Of a stretch of DNA of 64,000 bases, positions 41,847 through 51,361 are shown piece after piece (within the stretch, counting starts at the first letter, position 1; every line of letters begins with the position of its first letter). Both the position numbers and the translations under genes were made by a program. Origin of the DNA: Flavivirga amylovorans (lineage in GTDB: Bacteria; Bacteroidota; Bacteroidia; Flavobacteriales; Flavobacteriaceae); assembly GCF_030540875.1 (NCBI RefSeq), contig NZ_JAUOEM010000010.1, positions 1-64,000 of the forward strand, read 5' to 3'. A model generated the notes under the pieces. The model did no database searches, had not been told where the DNA came from, and saw only the letters and a program-made list of their open reading frames with translations.

Positions 41847-42389
41847 TTAATCTTTAGTTAAATACGCTTCAATTTTTTTGACTGCTATATGATACGATGC
41901 TTTTAAAGCACCTTCACTTGTCTCAAGAATATCAGACATGTCTTTGTACTTTATATCTTCAAAATATTTCATATTAAAAACCAGTTGTTGCTTTTCTGGT
42001 AAAGTGGCAATAGCTTGTTGTAATTTTAGTTGAATGGTGTTCCCTTCAAAATAGATATCAGATGTTAGATTGTTTATTGCTAGTTGTTGTATTTCCTCAC
42101 TTGTAATTTGTAATCGTTTGGCATTTTTATTAATAAATGTAATTGATTCGTTTGTAGCAATTCGGTATATCCATGAAAACAATTTACTATCTCCTTTAAA
42201 GTTGTGAATGTTTTTATAAACTTTAATAAAAGTGTTTTGTAACACGTCATCGGTGTCATCATGTGACTTTACTATATTACGAATGTGCCAATATAAGCGT
42301 TCTTTATATAGAGTAATGAGTGTCCTAAAAGCTTTCTCCTTAAGGTTTTCTGATTTTAATTCTTCTAACAGTTGTGTTTCGTTGGTCAC
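41847..42389 (-). CDS. ECF-type RNA polymerase sigma factor (module 3)
   Basis: The 180-residue protein has region 2 (LITLYKERLYWHIRNIVKSHDDTDDVLQNTFIKVYKNI; KLFSWIYRIATNESITFI) and region 4 (AIATLPEKQQLVFNMKYFEDIKYKDMSDILETSEGALKASYHIAVKKI). It heads a three-gene operon with a probable anti-sigma factor and a periplasmic helical protein, the same plan as module 2 on the opposite strand. Confidence 0.93.
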   Translation of the reverse strand: MTNETQLLEELKSENLKEKAFRTLITLYKERLYWHIRNIVKSHDDTDDVLQNTFIKVYKNIHNFKGDSKLFSWIYRIATNESITFINKNAKRLQITSEEIQQLAINNLTSDIYFEGNTIQLKLQQAIATLPEKQQLVFNMKYFEDIKYKDMSDILETSEGALKASYHIAVKKIEAYLTKD

Positions 42390-42531
42390 AAAAATTATTT
42401 AGTCTTTAGACTAATAAATATACGGAAAGTTTAAGTTTTATTTTTATTTTTTATAACTTTTTGAATAACAGTTGTTTATGTGTATTTTTATCGATTAAGT
42501 GTATTAAAATAACGATTAAATGCGTTTTTTC

Positions 42532-42562
42532 TTGTTAGAAAAGGTTTTTTGTATTATGTTTG
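42532..42562 (+). promoter_or_regulatory. Consensus promoter without a downstream protein gene
   Basis: TTG at 42532-42534 and TATGTTTG at 42555-42562 match the -33/-7 consensus with a 20-base spacer. A terminator follows 51 bases later. Confidence 0.6.
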
Positions 42563-42567
42563 TAACA

Positions 42568-42651
42568 GAAACCTACTTATTGTTGTTAGTCGTCCCCAAG
42601 TCTACCAATGAACAAAAAAAGGATAGAAACCCAAATCTCTATCCTTTTTTT
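42568..42651 (+). ncRNA. Candidate small RNA of about 84 nt
   Basis: A consensus promoter and a strong terminator (AAAAAAAGGATAGA/TCTATCCTTTTTTT at 42614-42651) enclose a short segment without a plausible reading frame. The single-stranded part includes GTTAGTCGTCCCCAAG. The start is placed about six bases past the -7 box. The terminator also serves the convergent ABC transporter gene, so the RNA is a hypothesis. Confidence 0.45.
42614..42651. terminator. Bidirectional terminator at the ABC transporter 3' end
   Basis: AAAAAAAGGATAGA and TCTATCCTTTTTTT are perfect inverted copies around a 10-base loop, 22 bp past the minus-strand transporter stop. Confidence 0.85.
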
Positions 42652-42672
42652 ATTTTAAGCGAATAAATCCTA

Positions 42673-44496
42673 TTACCCGAAGCTTTGCATTTCTACTAGT
42701 TTGTAGTAAACGCCTTTTTTATCAATAAGATCTTTGTGTTTTCCTTGTTCGACAATTTCCCCTTTATTAAGCACGACGATTTCATCTGCATTTTGAATGG
42801 TAGATAATCTATGGGCAATAACAATAGAGGTTCTATTTTTCATCATATTCTCAAGGGCAACTTGAACTAAACGCTCACTTTCAGTGTCTAAAGCAGAAGT
42901 AGCCTCATCTAGAATCATAATAGGAGGGTTCTTTAAAACAGCCCTTGCTATACTGAGTCGTTGTTGTTGACCTCCAGAAACTTTGTCTCCCGAATCGCCT
43001 ATATTTGTATTTATACCTTTGGGTAAAATTTTAACAAATTCCCAAGCATTAGCTATTTTTAATGCCTCAATAATCTCTTCATCAGTAGCATTTTCTTTAC
43101 CAATGAGTAAATTGTTCTTTATAGTGTCATTAAACAAAATAGATTTTTGAGTCACCAAGCCAATTAAATTTCTTAAAGAATGTTTTGTTAAGTCTCTAAT
43201 GTCTTTACCGTCTATAGTTATGTTTCCACTAGTTACATCGTAAAAACGAGTAACAAGATTGGCTATAGTACTTTTGCCACTTCCTGATTGACCAACTAAA
43301 GCGACACTCTTTCCTTTTGGTACTTCTATAGTGAACTCTTTTAAGACTAAGTCGTCTTCGTATTTAAAAGATACCTTATTGAGGTTAATAGCTTTAGAAA
43401 AATCTGTTTTAGTTTTTGCATTGGGTTTATCTGCTATAGGAGAAGATGTATTCAGAATTTCTAAAACACGTTCAGCAGCAGCATTTCCTTTTTTTACACT
43501 ATAACTGGCTTTGCTAATGGCTTTAGCTGGAGTTAAAATATTATAAGCAAGTCCCATATAAACAATAAATAAACCAGCTTCGAGGCTTTTTTCATTTAAA
43601 ACCATTTGTCCTCCATACCATAATAGGATGGCTATAACAAGTATACCTAAAAACTCACTAGTTGGTGAGGCTAGATTTTGACGGTTTAGTAGTTTATTGG
43701 AAAATTTATAGAATCTAAGAGTTGAATCTTTGAACTTTTGTCCAAAAATATCTTCAGCATTGAATCCTTTAATTACTTTAAGTCCTCCTAAAGTTTCTTC
43801 TATTATTGATAAAAAGTGTCCTTGTTCGGTTTGTACTTTATCTGAGTGTTTTTTTAAACTTTTACCTATTCTAGATATAATAAACCCGGAAACAGGTATA
43901 AAAATGAAAACGAATAAAGTAAGTTGTGAGCTTATAAGAAACATGGTAATGATAGTAAAAAGTATCATTAGGGGTTCTTTAACAATAAGTTCTAGAATAG
44001 ATAGAAAAGACCCTTGAATTTCTTGTACGTCGGTAGTTATTCTAGCAATAGTATCGCCTTTACGTTTATCTGAAAAAAAAGACAAAGGTAAATGAGTGAT
44101 TTTTTTAAATAACTCATTTCGTATATCTTTAAGAACGCCATTACGCAAAAAAGTTATAAAATACATGGCAAGATAGCCGAAGAAGTTTTTTAATAAAAAC
44201 ATGCATATTACCAAAACTACCATAAAAATAAGAACATCGTCATGCCCATCATTGGCTTTTTGGGTTACAAAATAATTAAGATAATTCTCTAAATAATCTT
44301 TTGCATTTGAAATGCCAGTCCAGACAGGTTTGATATTTAGTTGTTTAGTTTTATCGAATAAAACATTAAGCATAGGAAATAGAGAAACCATTGCCAACGT
44401 ACCAAATAATGCATAAAAAATATTACTGATAATATTTAAAACGGCATAATTTTTATAGGGTTTTGCAAAACGAAGTATTTGCTTGAAGTAATTCAT
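42673..44496 (-). CDS. ABC transporter, fused permease and ATPase (MsbA-like)
   Basis: The 607-residue half-transporter has six membrane spans (about 15-330), then a nucleotide-binding domain with Walker A GQSGSGKST, signature VSGGQQQRLSIA, Walker B PIMILDEATSALD and switch His in IVIAHRLST. It belongs to the lipid/drug exporter group and would work as a homodimer in the inner membrane. Its start overlaps the phosphohexomutase stop by one base, and envelope-related genes precede it, which favours lipid A or glycolipid flipping. Confidence 0.9.
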   Translation of the reverse strand: MNYFKQILRFAKPYKNYAVLNIISNIFYALFGTLAMVSLFPMLNVLFDKTKQLNIKPVWTGISNAKDYLENYLNYFVTQKANDGHDDVLIFMVVLVICMFLLKNFFGYLAMYFITFLRNGVLKDIRNELFKKITHLPLSFFSDKRKGDTIARITTDVQEIQGSFLSILELIVKEPLMILFTIITMFLISSQLTLFVFIFIPVSGFIISRIGKSLKKHSDKVQTEQGHFLSIIEETLGGLKVIKGFNAEDIFGQKFKDSTLRFYKFSNKLLNRQNLASPTSEFLGILVIAILLWYGGQMVLNEKSLEAGLFIVYMGLAYNILTPAKAISKASYSVKKGNAAAERVLEILNTSSPIADKPNAKTKTDFSKAINLNKVSFKYEDDLVLKEFTIEVPKGKSVALVGQSGSGKSTIANLVTRFYDVTSGNITIDGKDIRDLTKHSLRNLIGLVTQKSILFNDTIKNNLLIGKENATDEEIIEALKIANAWEFVKILPKGINTNIGDSGDKVSGGQQQRLSIARAVLKNPPIMILDEATSALDTESERLVQVALENMMKNRTSIVIAHRLSTIQNADEIVVLNKGEIVEQGKHKDLIDKKGVYYKLVEMQSFG

Positions 44497-46226
44497 TAAT
44501 TAAGTTTCATGTCTTTTAAAATAGCATCTATTTTAGATTCTAATTTTGCTTCTGTATCATTAAAAGCCTCTACAGATTCTAAATTATCATTGACGCTAAT
44601 GTAGAATTTTATTTTAGGCTCAGTACCACTTGGTCTTAACGCTATTTGACTACCGTCTTCTGTATAATAAATTAATACATTAGACTTTGGAATATCGATC
44701 GTATTTTCTACACCTGTAATCATATTTTTGGTAATAGATAATAGATAATCTTCAACTTTTACTACTTTCGATCCGTTTACAACAGTTAATGGATTTTCGC
44801 GAGCATCAATCATCATTTGTTTAATCTCTTCAGCGCCTTCAATACCTTTTTTAGTTAGGGACACTAGACGCTCTTTGTAAAGTCCATGCTCTACATATAG
44901 TTTGATAAGTTCGCTATAAAAAGAACTTCCTATAGATTTAGATTGAGCAGCTATCTCACAGGCTAAAAGTGTTGAGGTGACTGCATCTTTATCTCGAACA
45001 AAATCACCGACCATAAAACCAAAACTCTCTTCGCCACCACCAATAAAGTCAAGCTCTGGGAAGTCTTTTATTAATTTAGCGATCCATTTAAATCCTGTTA
45101 AAACAATTTTGCTATCCACTTTATAAGCTTCAGCAAGTTTATTTAACATGGGCGTTGAGACTATAGTTGAGGCTATAAATTCTTTTCCTTTAATTTTGCC
45201 TTCTGCTTTCCATTGTTTTAATAGGAAATCTGTCATCATTAACATGGTTTGATTTCCGTTAAGCAGTTGTAGTTTATTTTCTGAATTGCGTACTGCAACA
45301 CCTAATCTATCACAATCTGGATCTGTTCCAATAACAATATCGGCGTTTACATTATTAGCTAATTCTAATGCCATTTTTAAGGCTGCTGGTTCTTCCGGGT
45401 TTGGTGATGCTACTGTTGGAAAATCCCCATCTGGAACCTCTTGTTCTTTTACAATATGAACATTTTTGTACCCAGCACGTTTTAACGTTTCTGGAACTGC
45501 TGTAATAGAAGTACCATGAAGTGAGGTGAAAACAATATTTAAATTATCTTTTGCCTCTTGCGAAACTCCACAACTGCCATTTTCTACTGAAGCATTGATA
45601 AATACATCATCAACATCTTTTCCTATGTAGTGGATAAGGTTGTCATTGGCTTCAAATTTTATATTGGCATAATCAAGATTGTTTATAACTTGTATTAAGG
45701 CATCATCATGTGGTGGTACTAATTGACCTCCATCTTGCCAATATACTTTATATCCGTTGTATTCTGGTGGATTGTGTGAAGCGGTTAAAACAATACCACA
45801 ATGACAGTTTAAATGTTTAACAGCAAAAGATAACTCTGGTGTTGCACGTAAATCTTCAAATAAATAAACTTCAATATTATTGGCCGAAAACACATCAGCA
45901 ACAACTTTAGCTAGTGTTTTACTGTTGTGTCTACAATCGTAAGCAATAACAGCTTTTGGATTTTCATTTGGAAAAGATTTACGTAAATAATCACTCAATC
46001 CCTGAGTGCTTTTTCCAAGGGTATATTTGTTTATGCGATTGGTTCCAACACCCATAATACCACGCATACCACCAGTTCCAAATTCTAAGTCTTTATAAAA
46101 ACTTTCTTGAATGTCTTTTGGATTATTAGCTATACTATCTTTAATGAATGCTTGTGTATCCGCATCAAAAGTTGGAGTTAGCCATTTATTTATTCTATCT
46201 AAAATATTAGGTTCTATGTAAATCAT
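44496..46226 (-). CDS. Phospho-sugar mutase (phosphoglucomutase/phosphomannomutase)
   Basis: The 576-residue alpha-D-phosphohexomutase shows [16 protein letters not shown] (phosphoserine loop), [13 protein letters not shown] (Mg loop), [19 protein letters not shown] (sugar loop) and [13 protein letters not shown] (phosphate loop). It interconverts hexose 1- and 6-phosphates for glycan synthesis. Whether glucose or mannose is preferred cannot be read from sequence. It is in an operon with the ABC exporter. Confidence 0.93.
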   Translation of the reverse strand: MIYIEPNILDRINKWLTPTFDADTQAFIKDSIANNPKDIQESFYKDLEFGTGGMRGIMGVGTNRINKYTLGKSTQGLSDYLRKSFPNENPKAVIAYDCRHNSKTLAKVVADVFSANNIEVYLFEDLRATPELSFAVKHLNCHCGIVLTASHNPPEYNGYKVYWQDGGQLVPPHDDALIQVINNLDYANIKFEANDNLIHYIGKDVDDVFINASVENGSCGVSQEAKDNLNIVFTSLHGTSITAVPETLKRAGYKNVHIVKEQEVPDGDFPTVASPNPEEPAALKMALELANNVNADIVIGTDPDCDRLGVAVRNSENKLQLLNGNQTMLMMTDFLLKQWKAEGKIKGKEFIASTIVSTPMLNKLAEAYKVDSKIVLTGFKWIAKLIKDFPELDFIGGGEESFGFMVGDFVRDKDAVTSTLLACEIAAQSKSIGSSFYSELIKLYVEHGLYKERLVSLTKKGIEGAEEIKQMMIDARENPLTVVNGSKVVKVEDYLLSITKNMITGVENTIDIPKSNVLIYYTEDGSQIALRPSGTEPKIKFYISVNDNLESVEAFNDTEAKLESKIDAILKDMKLN

Positions 46227-46370
46227 ATGTCAATTAAATAAGTGCAAAAATAATCAATTAGTCAGATAATGTGTTTGTTTTTTCTACTGAACTCGCCATT
46301 TAACTACGTAAACGTTTTAGTGCTTTAGTAAGGTTATAGTATGCTGTATTTAGGGATCTAAATAATAATT

Positions 46371-47321
46371 CTAATCAAAATTCAGTTCATTTTTAATAGA
46401 ATATCGTTTTTTACCTTGTTTAGTACGCAAAATAATTTCACCTAAAAAACCAGCAACAAAAAATTGTGTACCAATAATCATGGTGGAAAGTGCTATATAA
46501 AATTGAGGTCGTTGTGTGATAAGCCTTCCTGTAGGATTCAAAAACAATTTATCTATACCTAAATAGAAAGAAAATCCTAAACCGATTGTAAACATAATGA
46601 ACCCTAATGCACCAAATAAATGCATAGGACGTTTACCAAAACTTGATAAGAACCAAATAGTAATTAAATCTAAAAAACCATGAACAAAACGGTTCATTCC
46701 GAATTTTGTTTCTCCATATTTTCTAGCTTGGTGTTGTACTACTTTTTCACCAATTTTTGTAAACCCTGCATTTTTAGATAATACAGGAATATAACGATGC
46801 ATTTCACCATTGACATCGATATTTTTAACAACGTTTAATCTGTAGGCCTTAAGACCACAATTAAAATCGTTTAATTTTACCCCAGAAGTTTTTCTAGCTG
46901 CCCAATTAAATAGTTTTGAAGGTAAGTTTTTGGCAATAACAGAATCATAACGTTTCTTTTTCCATCCAGAAACTAAGTCGAAACCATCGTCTTTAATCAT
47001 ATTGTAAAGTTCTGGTATTTCATCAGGATTGTCTTGCAGGTCGGCATCCATGGTAATTACGACATCTCCTTTAGCCTTTTCAAAACCAGCATGTAGTGCT
47101 TGAGATTTACCGAAATTTTTAAAAAACCGAATCCCTTTTACATCATCGTTTTGCGATGCTAATTGAGAAATGATTTGCCAGGAATTATCTGTACTGCCAT
47201 CATCAATAAAAATAATTTCATAAGAAAAATGATTGGATTGCATAACTTTTGCAATCCAATCATGTAATTCAGATAAAGAGTCTTGTTCGTTTAGTAGTGG
47301 TATAACTACAGATATATTCAT
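46371..47321 (-). CDS. Family 2 glycosyltransferase with C-terminal membrane spans
   Basis: The 316-residue enzyme has a GT-A domain (ISVVIPLLNEQDSLSEL, FIDDGSTDNSW, TMDADLQDNPDEI) and two C-terminal membrane helices (about 232-255 and 272-295). This is the arrangement of polyprenyl-phosphate glycosyltransferases of the DPM/GtrB/ArnC type. It probably moves a sugar from a nucleotide donor to undecaprenyl phosphate at the inner membrane. The donor is unknown. The phosphohexomutase gene lies downstream on the same strand. Confidence 0.9.
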   Translation of the reverse strand: MNISVVIPLLNEQDSLSELHDWIAKVMQSNHFSYEIIFIDDGSTDNSWQIISQLASQNDDVKGIRFFKNFGKSQALHAGFEKAKGDVVITMDADLQDNPDEIPELYNMIKDDGFDLVSGWKKKRYDSVIAKNLPSKLFNWAARKTSGVKLNDFNCGLKAYRLNVVKNIDVNGEMHRYIPVLSKNAGFTKIGEKVVQHQARKYGETKFGMNRFVHGFLDLITIWFLSSFGKRPMHLFGALGFIMFTIGLGFSFYLGIDKLFLNPTGRLITQRPQFYIALSTMIIGTQFFVAGFLGEIILRTKQGKKRYSIKNELNFD

Positions 47322-47360
47322 TTAAATATTTTCAAAATTCAATATTCAAAAATAGCGAAT

Positions 47361-47891
47361 TTATTCTGTGTCTGGATTACTTTTTTTCATTGCAGCAGCA
47401 ACTATTAATCCGATGATACTAAAAAACACTAAATACCCTGCTAGTCCTTTAGCAATGTTTCCTAACGAATATTGATTTTGAGATTCAATTTGTTCGACAG
47501 ATTTAGCAATAGCATCACTAGGTGTATTAAAACCCTCAAGCATTTCGATCGTTTTTTCAATGGTTTTTTCTTTTAATACTTCTGCTGCATCCGTATCAAT
47601 GAAATTGAATAATAAATAAGAAACAAACGTGCTTATAACCAAGCCTATTAAAACAGTGAAAAAATATGAAGTAAAGGCTTCTTTAAAAGAGGCATAGCCG
47701 TTTTGGAGTTGTTTCGTTTTTGCAACTGAAATAATACCCAAGACTATTATAACAATTAAAATAAAAATACCATACCACATATTTGTTAGTAAATCTAGGC
47801 TTACTGCATATGCAACAACAGTTAAAAGAGCAAGTATTGCTCCTAAATATAATCCATAATTTGAGGCTATAGATTTTAATGATTTTTCCAT
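47361..47891 (-). CDS. DUF4199 membrane protein
   Basis: The 176-residue product has four membrane spans (about 12-30, 35-52, 70-95 and 146-168). The loop between spans 3 and 4 is amphipathic (AAEVLKEKTIEKTIEMLEGF). Four spans with GYASFKEAFTSYFFTVLIG match DUF4199, a Bacteroidota family often placed just upstream of a family 2 glycosyltransferase. It lies 39 bp before that gene. Function is unknown. Confidence 0.85.
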   Translation of the reverse strand: MEKSLKSIASNYGLYLGAILALLTVVAYAVSLDLLTNMWYGIFILIVIIVLGIISVAKTKQLQNGYASFKEAFTSYFFTVLIGLVISTFVSYLLFNFIDTDAAEVLKEKTIEKTIEMLEGFNTPSDAIAKSVEQIESQNQYSLGNIAKGLAGYLVFFSIIGLIVAAAMKKSNPDTE

Positions 47892-47982
47892 AATATTTTG
47901 TTTAAAACGTTAGTTGATTTGTTAGTGTCCAAATATAAGAAAACGTTACACTAAAGGTTAAAATAAAAAATAACAAAAAGTA

Positions 47983-48012
47983 TTGCGCATTTATAAAAAA
48001 TGCTTAAATTTG
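47983..48012 (+). promoter_or_regulatory. Promoter of rpmE2
   Basis: TTG at 47983-47985 and TAAATTTG at 48005-48012 match the consensus with a 19-base spacer and precede the L31 start by 35 bp. Confidence 0.8.
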
Positions 48013-48047
48013 CAGCTCCAAAATTGTAAAGAATAATAAAGCATTTA

Positions 48048-48302
48048 GTGATGAGAAAAGGTATACATCCAGAAAATTATAGATTAGTAGCATTTAAAGA
48101 TATGTCTAACGATGATGTGTTTTTAACAAAGTCTACTGCAGATACTAATGAAACTTTAGAGGTTGATGGTGTTGAGTATCCACTTGTTAAAATGGAGATA
48201 TCAAGAACATCACATCCATATTATACTGGTAAATCTAAATTAGTAGATACTGCTGGTCGTATTGATAAGTTTAAAACTAAATACGCAAAATTTAAGAAAT
48301 AG
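48048..48302 (+). CDS. rpmE2: 50S ribosomal protein L31, type B
   Basis: The 84-residue protein begins [21 protein letters not shown] and contains [29 protein letters not shown], the type B L31 signature. It lacks the four-Cys zinc site of the standard L31, as usual for type B. It is a component of the large ribosomal subunit near the intersubunit bridge. It is monocistronic between a consensus promoter and a terminator. Confidence 0.97.
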   Translation: MMRKGIHPENYRLVAFKDMSNDDVFLTKSTADTNETLEVDGVEYPLVKMEISRTSHPYYTGKSKLVDTAGRIDKFKTKYAKFKK

Positions 48303-48328
48303 TTTAAGCGTAAATCATAAGATAAAAT

Positions 48329-48361
48329 AAAAAAGCCTTTCATTTTTGAAAGGCTTTTTTA
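48329..48361 (+). terminator. Terminator of rpmE2
   Basis: AAAAGCCTTTC and GAAAGGCTTTT form a perfect inverted repeat around ATTTTT with flanking A and T tracts. Confidence 0.9.
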
Positions 48362-48462
48362 TTTTATCTAATTGAGTTACTTTTGGATACTTAAAAATTA
48401 CTTAATATTAACGCGTAAAAACTAGTAACTTTTAACATCATAACTCACAACTTTATTTTTTT

Positions 48463-49638
48463 ATGAATTACATTCTTTTTGATGGATCTTCTCGTAACAA
48501 TTTGTTACCATTTACATTTACTAGACCAGTAGCGGATATTAGAGTTGGCATATTGACCATTCGTGAAAAATGGGAATTTTTTTTAAAAATGACAACGACT
48601 ACTGTTACCGAAGATTATTTATCTGATAAATATCCTATGGTGGAAATGGAAGAAAATGTGATGATTAATGCATCATATTTTCCAAATTTAGAGTTGGTTG
48701 AAAGAATTAAGGGACTAAAAGAAAATCAGGCCATTTTTAAAGACGAAGCTATTATTGCATTTTTTTCTAAAGAAGGGCAAGATGATATTGATTTTGATCG
48801 CTTTGAAATATTTGATTTTGAAGGTGATATTATTAAGATTGAAAATACTTGGGATATTTTTTCTAAAAATGGAGAAGCTATTCAAGAAGATTTTAACTTA
48901 ATCACAAAAGATAGAACATCACAGCCCATACCATCCAGTAATAATGTTATAGCACCGGAAAATATTTTTGTAGAAGAAGGAGCTAACTTGGAATTTGTGA
49001 CACTCAATGCTAGTAGCGGGCCAATTTATATTGGTAAAAACGCGGAAATAATGGAAGGGAGCGTGATACGAGGGGCTTTTGCCTTATGTGAATCTGCAGT
49101 AGTAAAAATGGCTGCAAAGATTTATGGACCAACTACAATTGGACCTTGTAGTAAAGTTGGAGGAGAGGTTGGTAATTCCGTTTTGTTTGCTAATTCTAAT
49201 AAAGGCCATGAAGGCTATTTAGGGAATTCTGTTTTAGGAGAATGGTGTAATATGGGTGCAGATACCAATACGTCTAATTTAAAAAATAATTACGCAGAAG
49301 TGCGTTTATGGGATTATGAAACCGAGAGCTTTGCAAAAACTGGATTGCAATTTTGTGGTTTAATGATGGGAGATCACAGTAAATGTGGTATCAACACGAT
49401 GTTTAATACAGGAACAGTTGTAGGGGTTAGTGCCAATATTTTTGGCAGTGGTTTTCCTAGAAATTTTGTGCCAAGCTTTAGTTGGGGCGGTCATAGTGGA
49501 TTTACTACTTATTTAACTAAGAAAGCATTTGAAGTTGCCGATATTGTTATGTCCAGACGCAATAAGGAATTCACAGAACAAGATCAAGCTATTTTAGAAT
49601 ATGTTTTTGAAGAAACTAAGAAATATAGAAGAGAGTGA
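48463..49638 (+). CDS. GlmU-related putative sugar nucleotidyltransferase
   Basis: The 391-residue protein has a divergent nucleotidyltransferase-like N-terminal region (NYILFDGSSRNNLLPFTFTRPVADIRVG) and a C-terminal left-handed beta-helix with hexapeptide repeats (about 195-360; GPIYIGKNAEIMEGSVI, NSVLGEWCNMGADTNTSNLKNNY). It belongs to the Bacteroidota GlmU-related family, distinct from true GlmU; the classic GxGxxG-xM loop is absent. It may make or modify a nucleotide sugar for the envelope. A terminator separates it from rpmE2. Confidence 0.88.
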   Translation: MNYILFDGSSRNNLLPFTFTRPVADIRVGILTIREKWEFFLKMTTTTVTEDYLSDKYPMVEMEENVMINASYFPNLELVERIKGLKENQAIFKDEAIIAFFSKEGQDDIDFDRFEIFDFEGDIIKIENTWDIFSKNGEAIQEDFNLITKDRTSQPIPSSNNVIAPENIFVEEGANLEFVTLNASSGPIYIGKNAEIMEGSVIRGAFALCESAVVKMAAKIYGPTTIGPCSKVGGEVGNSVLFANSNKGHEGYLGNSVLGEWCNMGADTNTSNLKNNYAEVRLWDYETESFAKTGLQFCGLMMGDHSKCGINTMFNTGTVVGVSANIFGSGFPRNFVPSFSWGGHSGFTTYLTKKAFEVADIVMSRRNKEFTEQDQAILEYVFEETKKYRRE

Positions 49639-49689
49639 TTTTTTGAGATGATGCTATAATCAATAGTAATAGATTTAAATTCTAATGAT

Positions 49690-49697
49690 TATATTTG
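49690..49697 (+). promoter_or_regulatory. Candidate -7 element of the PD40 gene
   Basis: TATATTTG is an exact TAnnTTTG match 18 bp before the start codon. No TTG is found at the usual upstream distance. Confidence 0.45.
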
Positions 49698-49715
49698 CTT
49701 GTAGCACAATGATTT

Positions 49716-50630
49716 ATGCTTAAGCTATTTTATTATATAATCTTTTTAATTGGACTGATAGGTTTTTCCCAAACTAAAAATTTCAGTATTAAAAACTTAG
49801 AAATTAACACTGAATATCCGCATTTTGGTTTGATGCCAATTAATGATTCAAAAGTTGTTTTTACTTCATATTTATTAGATAAAAAGGGAAGGCTAAAACG
49901 ATATGAAGGTAACCCCATCTTAACCATTTTTGAGGGCAACTTATCTGAAGAAGGTCATATCGTTAATGTTGCTCCTATACAAATAGATCCAAAGCAGAAC
50001 ATATCTCATATTACAAGTGCCACGATATCTCCAGATGGGAAACACATTTATTTAGCGACTAATTATACTAGAAAAAATATGCCAAAAGGCAATTTTAATG
50101 AAGCTAATTTTCATATTACAGTAGGAGAGTATAAAACTGGCATTGGATGGACTAATTTTAATGTGTTGCCTTTCTGTAAACTTAAATACTCTTATGCCCA
50201 TCCAGCTTTAAGTAAAGATGGAAAAACGTTATATTTTACCGCTAATATTAGAGGGGGAAAAGAGACCACTAGAGGAGGTTCGGATATATTTAAAGTAGAT
50301 ATTTTAAAGGATGGAAGGTATAGTGAACCAAAAAATTTAGGAAGCAAAGTTAATTCTTATAGTCGAGAGATGTTCCCTTTTATAAGTTCTGATGGCATTT
50401 TATATTTTGCATCCAATAGACCCAATGGTTTTGGTGGATTTGATATTTATAAAAGTATTGTGAATGACGAGGGAGTGTTTAAAAAAGCTGAAAAATTACC
50501 AAAACCAATAAATAGTAAGCAAGATGATTTTTGCTTGATTGTTGATGTTGAAAAAGGAACGGGGTATTTTTCCTCAAAGCGCCAAGGAGGAAAAGGAGAT
50601 GATGATATTTATTTTTTTGTAATTAAATGA
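49716..50630 (+). CDS. Exported PD40/TolB-like propeller protein
   Basis: The 304-residue product has a signal peptide (about 1-19, ending GFSQ) and PD40 blades: YAHPALSKDGKTLYFTA, GGSDIFKVDI, REMFPFISSDGILYFASNRPNGFGGFDIY and KGDDDIYFF. It closely parallels the propeller of the OmpA-family protein at 3885-5780 but has neither the TPR nor the OmpA domain. It may be a free-standing paralogue from another adhesin locus. No adhesin or PorP gene is adjacent. Confidence 0.85.
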   Translation: MLKLFYYIIFLIGLIGFSQTKNFSIKNLEINTEYPHFGLMPINDSKVVFTSYLLDKKGRLKRYEGNPILTIFEGNLSEEGHIVNVAPIQIDPKQNISHITSATISPDGKHIYLATNYTRKNMPKGNFNEANFHITVGEYKTGIGWTNFNVLPFCKLKYSYAHPALSKDGKTLYFTANIRGGKETTRGGSDIFKVDILKDGRYSEPKNLGSKVNSYSREMFPFISSDGILYFASNRPNGFGGFDIYKSIVNDEGVFKKAEKLPKPINSKQDDFCLIVDVEKGTGYFSSKRQGGKGDDDIYFFVIK

Positions 50631-51361
50631 AGGCGATATATTGCACGATTTTTAAATCTCTATAAACCGAACTCATTTAGGCTTTTTCAATTTGCTAAAA
50701 AAAGGCAAGAACTTCTAATTTTCGCTTAAATCCAAAAAGTTTAAATGAGTTTACCAATATTAGGGCGGCTTTATTTAAAGATAGTCATCTATTTTCAATT
50801 GTTTTTCTTAGTATTATTTATAGATATCTTAATAAAATTAAGTTTAGAGGCACCAATTTTATGGGCTCCCCCAATATTTTATAGTACTTGGTGTAGTTGA
50901 AGAAACTAATTTTTTATTAGTTAACGTGAATCTTGCTTAAGAGTTCAAGATGTCACTTCGGGTGAAATTCTGGAAGAATTTTGTATCGAGAAGCTTTTTG
51001 GGGCGAAAATTTACTTGTTTTCGATACGATTTTTTGCAAAAATCACTCAAACTGACATAAATTTTCTTATCCAAGATTCACGTTAGCTAAAAAGAAACAT
51101 TCAATTTAATTTTTGTGTTAGAAATTTTACGTATTTATTTTACATTATGTTGAAGAGAAAATAAAAAAAACAGGAACAGTTGTAAAAGATGACATCAATG
51201 ATATTGGTAAGGATTTAAAGAGCGATTAATTACCTTAAAAGTAAAAGAAAAGAAAAATTAATTTCGGCTTGTTTATAAAGGTGTAATTTTTTTCTTATTT
51301 TGTCAAAGGTTTACAACTTTATTGGATGTAGATTTTTTTAATAGCCCTTAAAAGATATACT
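50631..51361. other. Intergenic stretch with MITE-like hairpin and a coding remnant
   Basis: No intact gene is apparent in these 731 bases. A 174-bp inverted-repeat element occupies 50917-51090. After it, a frame without a start codon (51122-51229) ends in VKDDINDIGKDLKSD, possibly the tail of a lost protein. Confidence 0.55.
50917..51090. mobile_element. 174-bp MITE-like element with 19-bp terminal inverted repeats
   Basis: TTAGTTAACGTGAATCTTG (50917-50935) and CAAGATTCACGTTAGCTAA (51072-51090) are inverted copies with one mismatch. Inside, TGTCA/TGACA, GGTGA/TCACT and TGTATCGA/TCGATACG pairings continue the hairpin. There is no open reading frame. Confidence 0.65.

Noticed and set aside
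51122-51229. Short frame ending in VKDDINDIGKDLKSD as a gene
   Set aside because: It has no start codon and begins after an in-frame stop; it was kept only as a possible remnant.
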